A DNA stretch of 64,000 bases. Source: Bugula neritina (Eukaryota; Bryozoa; Gymnolaemata; Cheilostomatida; Bugulidae). Of the stretch, positions 21,243 through 33,039 are shown piece after piece. Numbering within the stretch: the first letter of the stretch is position 1; each line of letters opens with the position of its first letter. The position numbers and the translations under genes were made by a program. The stretch is taken from NCBI GenBank assembly GCA_964035545.1, contig OZ037767.1, forward strand, positions 31,357,628-31,421,627, given 5' to 3'. Below the pieces are notes generated by a model. It made no database searches and was not told the DNA's origin. It was given only the letters and a program-made list of their open reading frames with translations.

Positions 21243-24200
21243 ATGAATATATTTGGTTGGGACGTGCCGCTGTGGGTTTCACTTAGTGCCATTGCGATCA
21301 CACTGCTGTATTGGTAAGTTAGTTGGTACAGTTTTCACACTTAATGTAATCCAGGTTTCACAGTTGTAATTGTTTTATTGTCCAAACCAGCATTGAAGCT
21401 ACGCAATAATATAGGAAATAGAATCATCGAGAGTCTGAATAACAATACTAATTCTTTAGTCAACAGACATGCATTCATACTAAGAGCTAACTGCAAAATA
21501 ACTAATTTTATTCTAATGGTGTTTTTTCTTACGGTACAAGTGACTGTTATATTGTTATTTAAAGGTATGGAACAGCAACTTATGGCTATTTTAAGTCAAG
21601 GGGAGTGCCCTATAAGCCTGCTTATATCCCGTTTCTTGGAGACATGATAGAATATCTCACTGTGGTTAGTGCTACTGTACTCACTATATTATAATATATA
21701 TAACTCACTGTTGTTAGTATGACTAGTTACTATATAGTACACATCATGTTAGTATGACTAGCTACTATATAGTACACATTATGTTAGTGCTGCTCATCAC
21801 TATAATATTATAGTACATATAACTCCGTGTTATTAGGATGACTAGTTACTATACAGTGCACATTGCGTTAGTATGACTAATTACTGTATAGTTATAGCGC
21901 ATATAACTAGTTGTGATTAATATGACTAGTTACTGAAGAGTACATATAACTCACTGTTGTTAGTATGACTAGTTACTATATAGTACACGTAACTCATTGT
22001 GTATATGTTTTAGCCTCACACCATCATCCAAAGAAGAACAATGAAGCGATACCCTGGCAAAGTTTATGGGTAATTTATTTTTAAAAGTTTAATTGCATTA
22101 TGCATCATGTTTGTTTACCTGTAACATTCAACTTTTATATATTTATATTATTTCACATGTTAGCAATGTTTTGCTATACTTTATTTTATTATTTAACACA
22201 AATTCAAACAAATTATCAATATTACCAGTTGGAAAAGTTATAAAAACTCTGAAGATATTCACTCAATTGCATCACAATTAAGTTATTATCTATAGCTTTT
22301 GCTTAGCAGCAAGTCACTTTACAAGTTTAACAATTCTTAAAACAAATTGAATAAGAAATAACAGTCTATATATGATATTTAGTTATGTTTCTGCTCTAGA
22401 AACTTCCAGGGCAGAACACCAGTTCTACAAGTTGCCAATGCTGAGTTTGTTAAGGAGATCACTATCAAGGAGTTTTCCTCTTTCACCAACCGAAGAGACC
22501 TTGTAGATGAGGACAGTATAGCTGGAAATCATATCGGAATGATAAGAGATGATCACTGGAAACACGTCAGATCTCTGCTCTCTCCCACCTTCACATCTGG
22601 CAAGTTGAAGCAGGTAAAATATTTAAATGTATTGCAATTGTGTTGACAACTAGCAGTATGTAGTGCTTGTGACACTTTTACTATGTGGTACTTGTGACAC
22701 CTGTACTACGTGGTACTTGTGACACCTGTACTATGTAGTACTTGTGACACTTGTACTATGTAGCAGTGTTGACACCTGGTACTATAATAAAAGTTATAAG
22801 TTATAAAAGAATACAAATTCACCATGATTCCCATAACATTAACTGAAATTAGCACCTAGCTGTTTCATATGAGAATAATTTAATCTAATCAGAGTAATTC
22901 ATGATTATAACAAAGCCAGTTCATAGAATGAATAAAAGACAAAAGCTACACACAATTTCGGTTCTCAAGAGGCTTTTAGAGTTATCTTCTTTTCATATTA
23001 TGTATTTTTAGTTTATGTTTGTTATTTTCTCTTTGTGTCAAATACTAGACAATGTAGAAGCTTATATAAAGAAGGGATCAACTTCTAGTCTGCAATTTAA
23101 GTTGAAAATTAATCATCTAAGTTTGGAGAAAAAATACATAAATTTTAATGTAACTGTTGAAAATTATTTTATCTATCTTTACATAGCATCTTTGACTAAG
23201 TTTTTGGAGATTTCACTATAATAGGTATTAATCCATTTGAATTTATTGTTTTTGTCTTTCATTATTCTACAGAAAAAAAGAGTGAATTCTATTATAGTAA
23301 ACTACTAACATTTTTTATGTTTTATTACTATTTGTAATTGCATATAAGTTTATATACTCTGCGTTTATTTTAATTATATTATATGATCAAAACCTTGCTG
23401 TAGACACAACTTTGCAATACTGTGGTGTAATCTCAGATAAATTATAGTTGAAACTGGCTTGATTAAATTACAAGAGTAATGGTGTGTTTTTTTAGATGTA
23501 CTCTGTAATCCAAGGCTGTTCGGATAAGTTTGTGAAACACTTGAAATCAACCAATTCTGCACCTATAGCAATCAAAAAGTAAGTATAAAAATTGTAAATT
23601 AAAAAACCATCCTTTTTTATAATAAACATATTTAAGATCTTATCAACATAGGCAATTTCCTCAAAATGTAATGATATGAAAAAGTTTTATTACAATTTTT
23701 CTATACAAACGCATCAAATTATTAGAGATGCAGCTATAATTAAAGTTAAAGATAACTTATTATGCTATAAAGACAAGGTTTAAATTTTAAAATATCTCTT
23801 TTATTTAATTGTGATGAAATATGTTGGCTAACCTCTATTGATAGACATATCAAAAATAAATATTGAGAGTAAAGAATATTTTCATTTAGACAAAAATATC
23901 TATCTATTAGAAGAAAGCATTGTCAAGCTACTCTTACCTGCACATTATTCTGATATTTGTTACATAGTTACACTGCTGGTTACACTATGGACGTCATAGC
24001 AAGCACGGCTTTTGGTCTGGATATCGACTCACAGGAGAGAACTGATCATCCATTTATTTACCACGCCAAGTCTTTCTTCTTCAGGCCAAAAGATGACCGC
24101 TTTAGGTCAAAGTTCAGCTCTTTCATGAGCATTGTAATTCTCCGTAAGCTCTCTCTTTACTTTGAAAATAAATTCTTTCCTTCTCACTTTAAAAATAAAT

Positions 24201-27200
24201 AAAATAATAAATTATGATTGTAATTCCACCAATCAGACATAGTGTCATGTTATTTAAATTGTACCTTATATATTTAAAACAACTTGTAGAAGTTGAGTGT
24301 AAATTGCGACATGGTGTCATCGGCCAGTAAAAAAGTTGCACATGCCGTGTCTATTATACTTGCTTTTGTTATCTGCAAAACTTGTTTTCTCATAATTGAT
24401 GAGCCCTTAGCTGTACAGAAGAGAATATTAGTGTGCAAAAACAGGTATTCTCTATTTTATGTAGTCTTATGCCCAAAGACGTTGAAGAAGATCCTTGCAA
24501 GATTTGTTGATGTGTCGTTTCTGGGAGTGGAAACGATGGAATACTTTGGGAATATTTTGAATACTGTGTTCAGTCAGACTCAAGGTCAACTTGAGGTTAG
24601 ACTAAAGTTCTACTGATTCTAAATCTTAGTGAAACAATAATCATATCAGAACACAAACTTTTGAATACTTTATGTATTTATTTTTGTCAGTAGTAAATTA
24701 TAATGTAAAATGGAAAATATTTTAGAAAAGAAAAGACTTATAGGTGATATAACTACTGTACATGGTTTTTTGACCATCTGTAATATACAATGCAATATAT
24801 GTTCTTCTTAGAAAAGAAAAGACTTCATATCAATGTGCTCAGATAAAGTGGTGGATTTAGATAAAGTTGATAAAGATAGTATTAAAGTGACGAATGGAAA
24901 AAGATGGACAACTGAAGGTTTGACTTTGAAACTCTATGTATAACATTAAGACTATTAGATGTGGGTTGATAACAATAGCTGCCAGTAGATTGCATTAAAT
25001 AATCAGAAATTGATATTTCAAAACAATAATTAAGCAGCCACGGAATATTTCAGAGCAGTCGTACAATTTTAGAGCTGCAAATTTGACAGAAGAATATTTC
25101 TACTTATCATGAATTCTGATCATTTAACATACTAACTAACGGTACAATATCACATTAAGCTTTATAAACAATAAAAGTACGTTTTGATGTTTTAGGATTG
25201 TCAAAGCGAGACATTCTGGCTAATGCTGCCATATTTATTTCTGCTGGTTACGAGACGACAGGCAGCACGTTGGAGTACTTCTTCTACATCATGGCTGTTC
25301 ATCCAGAGATTCAGCATAAGGTATTGTGTAGAGGTTATAGGTTCGATAATAGCGAACTGGTGAAAAGCCGGTGTTTTAGATTACAAATGTAGCAAAAGAC
25401 GTTATGTTCTCACAAGAATTTGAACCCGCGCCCCCAAACCAAAATTTAATAATAAAATTAGAGAAATTAGGCTATCTCAGTTTCTCCACTATATTCTGCT
25501 CCTAAGTGATTGTATGACAGTCGATATTATCACCGCTGACAGTATCGATGTCTATGTTATAAGTGTACTACCAAAACAATTTGCATTTGACAGAAAAACG
25601 CAAAGAAAAACTTTGAATACAATAAGCCGTTCCCTAGTAAATTTATTGCAATTAGTGTTCTAAGCTGCGATTGATGCAAAAAGAAGGTTTACTGATTGGT
25701 TATAGACATGCATTATAGCTATCAGTGTCATTGTGTTACAGCTTCACACTCTCATTGCTGAAGTGGTAGATGAGAATGGTGAATGTTCATATGAAGACTT
25801 GAAGAAGTTAGAGTACCTTGACTGGTGTATAGATGAGACTATGAGAATGTTTTCAATTGCTACGAGGTAAGACTCTGTGTACAGACGGTCAAGCAGCTTT
25901 AGGTGTAGCCTGTGCTCCATTACATCTATCACCAGTAAATATTGTCACAGAATTCGAACTTTAGCTTTTGCAAGTTTAATTTCTGTAATTAAATGAGTGT
26001 TTACCCACTTACTCTATCTTGTTATACAACTCAGTAGTTGTCTTTCCCATGTAGTCATGTGGAGATAACTTTGAAACTATCTATATCTGCTGAGAAAACT
26101 GCATCACGTCAAAACTTTGTTACAAAATACGATACTTATCAAGGAAAAATTACAATTCAAAATAGCTTCTTTGTATGTTTTCTGTGAAACTGTTTTTTTC
26201 TAATAAGTATTTTTATTCTTAATTTATTATGGTTTGAAATAATGGAATAAAAAGGTCTTCAACATGCTTGTATTGCTACAAGTTTCTATGAGGGTTATAC
26301 CCTGCACTAACAGGTTTTAGTAGAGTAATCTAATCTCTGTAGAGTTTTCTTGCGGATAAATTCCCATGTTTCTATGAAAATGGTCATGAATTGTATTCTT
26401 GTTATATAGACTTGAAAGAGAGGCTAAAACAGATATCACAGTCAAAGGAATACCCATATCCAAGGGGGATGGGGTGCAGATACAAATACACGCTTTACAT
26501 TACGACCCAGATTACTGGACAGACCCTGAGAAGTTCATTCCTGATAGGTATCTGTCTATATATTATTATATAATATATCCTGTATATAAGATATTATTAT
26601 ATAATATACCATATGTATAATATATTATATAATCTACCATCTATATATATAAGATATTATAATATATATTATATGTATGGTATATTATTATATAATATAT
26701 TATACATATGATATATTATATAATATACCATATATATAATATATTATATCTATGGTATATTATATATTATATATATAATCTATTATATATATAATATATT
26801 ATATACAGATTTATAGAGAAACAGAAAGAGAAAGAAAGACTAATGCAATAATAATATTATTTACTACCATATTATAATGTATCAAATATTAATATATATA
26901 TATATATATGATTTAGATTTGCACCTGAAAACCAGACTGAGGTTCAACAGTATGTATTCATTCCTTTTGGGTCGGGTGGAAGAAAGTGCATCGGTGCCCG
27001 ACTTGCTTTGCTAGAAATGAAGGTTGTGATTATGAAAACCCTGACTGCATTCAGTTTCCAGAAGTCTGCTGACACACCAGAAATGGTACGAGTCACCTTG
27101 TTGTAGTCTTTGAAGAATGGGAGGGTCAAAAACTGTATATATACAATACTGTCTCATATAATATATTATATACAGTACTGTCTCATGTGATATATTATAT

Positions 27201-27940
27201 ATACAGTACTGTCTCATGTAATATATTATATACAATAGTGTTCCATGTAATATATTATATACAGTACTGTCTCGCGTAATATATTATATACAGTACTGTC
27301 TCATGTAATATATTATATACAGTAGGTACTGTATCATGTGATATATTATATAGTATGGGATCAGGAGTAATACCGTTAATAACCAATAAACAAATAAATA
27401 AACATGGTATTTATATACTAGCTAGTTATGTAGCTAACTCACTTCTCTCCAACTTTGTAAAAAATACAATCAGTTTATGTAGACTGAGTCTATTTTACAT
27501 TTTATCACTTCATATAGTTGTTTAGGTGAAAACTTCTCACCGAATTTTTACAGATTTTCACAGTTGTTTATTTAATAAGTACTTTCTAATACTCCCATCA
27601 ACTGACTGATGTTCAAAACGTAGACATATTTTAGACAATATTATTTATTGTAGACACATTAAGCTAGGAAAGAGAACTGCATGAGACTGTATATTGACTG
27701 TCTGTCACAGTATGCACGCTGACTCTTGCACTTCTTTGCTGCCGATTGGTGCATTTTTTCGCTGCTAATATGTCCTGCTATGTTTTAGCTTAGCTCCTAA
27801 AATTGTTAAACCTTCATGCTGTATTCTATTATATTTATATATTACAATTTTAGAAAGATATAGTCTTTGCATCAGGATTTGGGGGATTGCAAACAGCCAC
27901 CCCACTGAAAGTGTCTGCTGTGCCAAGGAAAGCCGTATAA
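21243..27940 (+). CDS. Cytochrome P450, clan 3 (CYP3-like), copy 3, complete
   Basis: Exons: 21243-21313, 21565-21664, 22014-22069, 22400-22613, 23496-23578, 23968-24143, 24465-24595, 24812-24917, 25196-25320, 25742-25866, 26410-26547, 26917-27085, 27854-27940. Every exon length except the last (87 instead of 90 nt) equals that of copy 2; the frame is open for 526 aa. Motifs: anchor starting MNIFGWDV, WKHVR in exon 4, AGYETT in exon 9, ETMR in exon 10, PDRF across exons 11/12, haem loop FGSGGRKCIG in exon 12. It is the only copy here with the standard CxG. More diverged from copies 1 and 2 than they are from each other. Introns carry short minisatellites and an AT-rich tract. Likely functional; substrate unknown. 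Confidence 0.95.
21690..21990. repeat. Degenerate tandem repeat
   Basis: Recurring ACTAGTTACTATATAGTACA and GTTAGTATGACTAG blocks at irregular spacing in intron 2 of P450 copy 3. Confidence 0.75.
22640..22790. repeat. Short minisatellite
   Basis: About five units like GTAGTACTTGTGACACCTGT plus ACTAT in intron 4 of P450 copy 3. Confidence 0.75.
26552..26910. repeat. AT-rich simple repeat tract
   Basis: ATATATTATATAATATAC-type sequence fills most of intron 11 of P450 copy 3 and ends in (TA)n a few bases before the exon 12 acceptor. Confidence 0.85.
27135..27355. repeat. About 29-bp minisatellite
   Basis: Seven or so units built on ACAGTACTGTCTCATGTAAT plus ATATTATAT, starting about 50 bp after the exon 12 donor of P450 copy 3. 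Confidence 0.85.
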
Positions 27941-28872
27941 ATTGAAGACCAGGAATATGAATTATTCTCAAACGTATAGTTTAAAAAGAGACTGAGTTCT
28001 TATAGTGCTGAATTGTTTAAGTTTACTTTGTATGTAACATAATATCTAAGTTCATCACATTAGGATGAAAAAGGATGTCCTTGTTCATTTAATTTAAGAT
28101 TATCTAAATGTTAAATCCATGACATTTCAATAAAATTGAAACTGCTGTCACTTTTGTTTTTTCCAAAAAGAGTTAATGCTGTTGAAAAAGCATAAATTAT
28201 TTCTAAATTTGATTGCAAAACTGGTATAATATATAGAAGTATTCTTATAAAAAAAAACTGTTTTTCACAGTCTGCTGTGTTATATCTTTTGACAGTTGTT
28301 ATTTGCTATGTGGAGTGGGTGTAATCCAGCATTATATGTATGCTATTACCGAAATAATAAATAATTACAATTATGACTACAGCCAATAGTTACAATATTT
28401 TCCTTTCTGTTTAATCCTATCTAATAACACAGTTATAGGGACATCTTTGTAAAGCAAGTCGAGGCAATAAAATTATTATCTTTGTACTTAAGCCAGGATA
28501 TTTCTGCAAGACAAAATTTCGAACCTGGTTATATAAAGTAAAAACACTTATTTTAGGGATTGAGTATTGAGCCTACTTTAGAGCTTGTATTTAAGAAATA
28601 ACTGATATCAAAATATTTTTTATTTGTTTAATAAATCATCAAATGTAAAATCTGTTATCTGATCTAATGCACAGTCTTAAGGTACACTTATTTAGATTAA
28701 TCATTCTATCAGTTAGAATAATTTTCCATTACTATAAACCATAGCGTCTAGACAATTCTTCTATTCATCATATTGTTCAAGAGTAAAAATAAAAAAAAAC
28801 TTATCTTAGATGAAGCTTCATGCCTTCATAGTTAAAGTTTGTTATTTCTATCTTGTAGCGTTATACACATAA

Positions 28873-29613
28873 AGATTTAAAGATATTTGTCCTCAATATA
28901 ATATTATTGATAGAAAGATTTGCTATTTATGCTGGCATCTCAGATGAGAGAATAAGAGAAAAAAGATTAAAAGATATTTGTCCTCAATATAATATTATTG
29001 ATATAGAGATTTGATCTTTATGCTAGCATCTCAGATGAGAGAATAAGAGAAAAAAGATTAAAAGATATTTGTCCTCAATATAATATTATTGATAGAAAGA
29101 TTTGCTATTTATGCTGGCATCTCAGATGAGAGAATAAGAGAAAAAAGATTAAAAGATATTTGTCCTCAATATAATATTATTGATAGAAAGATTTGATCTT
29201 TATGCTGGCATCTCAGATGAGAGAATAAGAGAGAAAAGATTAAAAGATATTTGTCCTCAATATAATATTATTGATAGAAAGATTTGCTATTTATGCTGGC
29301 ATCTCAGATGAGAGAATAAGAGAAAAAAGATTAAAAGATATTTGTCCTCAATATAATATTATTGATATAGAGATTTGATCTTTATGCTAGCATCTCAGAT
29401 GAGAGAATAAGAGAAAAAAGATTAAAAGATATTTGTCCTCAATATAATATTATTGATAGAAAGATTTGCTATTTATGCTGGCATCTCAGATGAGAGAATA
29501 AGAGAAAAAAGATTAAAAGATATTTGTCCTCAATATAATATTATTGATAGAAAGATTTGATCTTTATGCTGGCATCTCAGATGAGAGAATAAGAAAAAAA
29601 AGATTATTAAAAG
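28873..29613. repeat. 91-bp satellite, eight units with four-unit higher-order pattern
   Basis: The marker GTCCTCAATATAATATTATT recurs at 28889, 28980, 29071, 29162, 29253, 29344, 29435 and 29526, exactly 91 bp apart. Unit variants (TAGAAAG..GCTATTT, TATAGAG..GATCTTT..CTAGC, TAGAAAG..GATCTTT) occur in the order A-B-A-C-A-B-A-C, so a 364-bp four-unit block is itself duplicated. Confidence 0.95.
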
Positions 29614-30172
29614 ATCATTTTGATCATTTTTTTTATTATATTACACACTATTACATACAGCGGCACAGGACAATTCATCACCATTCACCCTTATACTCAC
29701 TTAGCTACTCACTTAGCTACTCACTTAGCCACAGCTTTTTTTAAACCACAAATAGCTTCGTTTTCACTATATCAATGCAATGATTTTTGCTAACAGAATA
29801 ACTGTCAGCTTTTTGTAGCTAGTAGCCAGGAATTATAATAGCTAAGGTGTTTTATGCCTTCATGCCAGAGTCTGATGCCTTTCTCCACTGACTGTTGTAG
29901 TTCTCACTAGTCATTCTTGATTTTTGATTAAACTTTCACTATCACAATTTTATATATTTAATTCTAACTCTCCCCAGGAAGGGTAATAGAGGTATGTTGA
30001 CCATTGTTTTGCAACAATTTTGTAATTTTTGTATGTTTCATTATTCTTTCAATAATTTCTTTATTATCAAATCGTATTATTGTAGTTTCACGTTGGTTAC
30101 CAGTTAGTTTCAATAAACATCAGCAAAACTCTAGCAGTGTAACCTATTATAAATAAACTGGGGTAGACGTTA

Positions 30173-30260
30173 CAGTCCTCAATATAATATTATTGATATA
30201 GAGATTTGATCTTTATGCTGGCATCTCAGATAAGAGAATAAGAGAGAAAAAAGATTCAAC
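30173..30260. repeat. Detached single 91-bp satellite unit
   Basis: A single copy of the unit found at 28873-29613, about 560 bp away from the array. It resembles the B/C variants (TATAGAGATTTGATC). Confidence 0.9.
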
Positions 30261-30384
30261 TGGACTCTCTTGGCAGTCAAACAACTTGTTTTCATTATTA
30301 AATTGTAAGAATCTTGTTTAGCTCTTCTCGTCTTAAATGTGTCTGTAATGTAAATACATACACAAATACGTCTAACTCTAAGTA

Positions 30385-30735
30385 TTGTCTAGACTACATA
30401 TAGCACTGATATCTAAGTACTGTCTAGACTACATACAGCACTGATATCTAAGTACTGTCTAGACTACATACAGCATTGATATCTAAGTGTTGTCTAGACT
30501 ACATATAGCACTGATATCTAAGTATTGTCTAGACTACATACAGCACTGATATCTAAGTGTTGTCTAGACTACATATAGCACTAATATCTAAGCACTGTCT
30601 AGACTACATATAGCACTGATATCTAAGTATTATCTAGACTACATATAGCACTAATATCTAAGTACTGTCTAGACTACATATAACACTGATATTTAAGTGT
30701 TGTCTAGACTACATATAACACTGATATCTGCATAT
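30385..30735. repeat. 35-bp minisatellite, about 10 copies
   Basis: Unit GTCTAGACTACATATAGCAC plus TGATATCTAAGTACT with a few variants. Confidence 0.95.
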
Positions 30736-31539
30736 TGTAGAAGCTTTCATTGCTTACTCAGCAAAGTCAGCAAACAGTGATTTCTTCAACTAACCAGTAT
30801 ATACCAGTAAAGCTGTTCTTCCTTTCATGTGTCAGTTGTATAGACACTGACACCCCATTCTCTGTGGACTAACAGCTACTTGTTCAAAGACCTTCTTATA
30901 ATGTTGATAATAAGCTGTAGTTACTGGTACACTAGCTTCGTGACAGTCTTAGCCCTAAAGAGTGTGGGTACTTTTATCAAAGAATGTTTTTTATGAAGCG
31001 TTTTGCTGCAATGTGACACGATGGCACGTATCACATAGATATTTGGTTTAAATGGAGTGTATAATGCTATCTTGTTGATAATCATATTATTCTAAGAAAT
31101 TAATCTCAGTGTTGACTGTATTAAAACTTTCCTTGACAAACCTGCTGGTTAAATAATTGGGTCTACAAAATGGCCTCCATCTTGTAAAAAAAAATTATGG
31201 AAATTTTACTGCTTGCAAATTAATTCACTTATGCTTACAAAACTTTTCCTCACTGACTTGATGTTACATCTTTGGCATGTAAAATGGCACAATGCTGACT
31301 AAAACACGTTGTTTTTCTGTACTAAATTGTAAAGGTTAATCTTTTGAGATGCATTGAATATTACATCTGCCCCCTAAGTTACCAGAGGCATGTTTGAATT
31401 AATTGCTTATGTGTAGCTACTCCTTCTACAAGGTAATACAAATATAATTTCATTTGTTTTGCTTCAGTTCATTTAGTATAATATTTCCGGAGTTAATAGA
31501 ATTACTTGAGTACCTTTTGCTGTATACTACCATATTAAT

Positions 31540-31740
31540 GTAGTATAATATACTATATCGTATACTATGCTACTATATATATACTATACTATGCTACTAT
31601 ATACTATACTATACTACTATATACTACTCTATACTATACTATACTATACTATATACTATACTATACTACTATATATAACTATACTATACACTACATTATA
31701 CTACTATATTATATGCTACTATATACTACACTATTATAAA
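31540..31740. repeat. TACTATA-type microsatellite
   Basis: ACTATACTATACTACTATAT repeats with irregular phase. Confidence 0.85.
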
Positions 31741-31983
31741 CTAAACTACTTAACTCCTAAACACCAAAAGCAATTTATCTAACTTCAAACTACCATTTCA
31801 TCACATATTGTAACTTTGCATCCACTATCTTACAGCTGATAGTCAATAGCCTGTTCAAAACAACAAGTTATTAGAATATAATTAATTCTCAGTTATCACG
31901 CCTTTGTCTTATCCTGGTCATTGACCCTAGCCGATGTACTCACATTCACAGAGTGCTTGTCTCATTATTGTTCTGCATGAAAC

Positions 31984-32062
31984 GTGATCTAACTGGGCTT
32001 GCGTGATCTAACTGGGCCTGCGTGTTCTAACTGGGCCTGCGTGATCTAACTGGGCCTGCGTG
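31984..32062. repeat. Promoter-proximal 19-bp repeat, four copies
   Basis: Four nearly identical units of TGATCTAACTGGGCCTGCG end about 12 bp before the TATA box of P450 copy 4. The block is more GC-rich than its surroundings. Confidence 0.9.
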
Positions 32063-32073
32063 TTCAGCTGCCC

Positions 32074-32080
32074 TATAAAA
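32074..32080 (+). promoter_or_regulatory. TATA box of P450 copy 4
   Basis: TATAAAA lies 39 bp before the ATG at 32119, leaving room for a very short 5' leader. Confidence 0.6.
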
Positions 32081-32263
32081 TTGCTATTGCAGCCGGTTTA
32101 CTACTTAGTGAGTGACAGATGGAGCTGTTAGCAGGTTATGGTGTTCCTCCCTGGGGAGCTCTGACATTGGTCTTATTGTCTTTACTTTATTGGTAAGTTA
32201 AATGTGTTGATGCAGAAGTTATTAGTTTTATGAAGGTTGTTATAGAAGTAATTAGAACATAAT

Positions 32264-33039
32264 CACGGGCTTTCCATGTACCGATCTCAGATCGATCTCG
32301 CTGAGATCGATCTGAGAAATGTGCTCAGATCGATCGTTTTTCCATGAGAGTGTCAGATCGATCTTTCGAAGTTGCCTCCTCTTAAGTGAAGGATACTTTA
32401 AAAGTATAATTTGTTCACCTATTTGAGTGATTAAAGCTACTACTGTTAAAAACAAGATGGTCGTAGTCTAAAATTTAATCCCAGCTATAAATTATACGCA
32501 GCAAAGCTTTCAGTGCATGGTAATTTGGCCAATTTAAAATAATTAATTTTAATTTTTTAGCTTGACAGCTTATATAAAATTAATGGCTGTCTTGCTGATT
32601 ATTCATAAACTTACAGGACTGTTAGGCTTAAAATTATAAAGAAAATAGCTAATGAAACTAAGTTTTAATAGTCATTTAAATTCAATTTAAATTCTCCCAT
32701 TTTTTTACCTTCTACTGCATATAATTGAGTTTTTTTAATCATTGTACTGAAAGTCAAAGTTTTGGCATCTGAAAAGGTAGCCAACATAATTATTTAATAC
32801 TTTGCTTAGTAATTATCAATAAGTTATCATTTTTATTAGCAGACAACATTGTAGCGCGCAGTCTTTTTCTACTTCTCAGATCGATCTGGCATCTTTCCAT
32901 GGTCTTATTGACATGAGATCGATCTGAGTTCGAGCTCCACAGACCGACCAGCTCAGATCGACGGAGATCGATCTTTGGCGTCTTTCCATGGATCGATCTC
33001 ACTGAGATCGATCTAAGATCGGTACATGGAAAGCCGGTG
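32264..33039. mobile_element. MITE-like DNA element with long GATCGATCT-rich TIRs
   Basis: Ends CACGGGCTTTCCATGTACCG (left) and its near-perfect inverted partner (right, CACCGGCTTTCCATGTACCG read inward); similarity continues for nearly 50 bp. AAT flanks both ends, fitting a 3-bp target duplication. AGATCGATCT and TTTCCATG motifs recur inside. No transposase. In intron 1 of P450 copy 4. CACTA-like or Harbinger-like are both possible. Confidence 0.75.

Larger units (their letters stand above)
27941..32118. other. Intergenic region between P450 copies 3 and 4
   Basis: Contains the 91-bp satellite block (28873-29613), a detached unit (about 30173-30260), a 35-bp array (30385-30735), a TACTATA microsatellite (31540-31740) and the copy 4 promoter. 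No gene seen in the remaining AT-rich sequence. Confidence 0.65.

Noticed and set aside
25335-25440. Minus-strand tRNA or SINE in intron 9 of P450 copy 3
   Set aside because: Only a B-box-like GGGTTCAAATT is convincing; no A box or cloverleaf could be supported.
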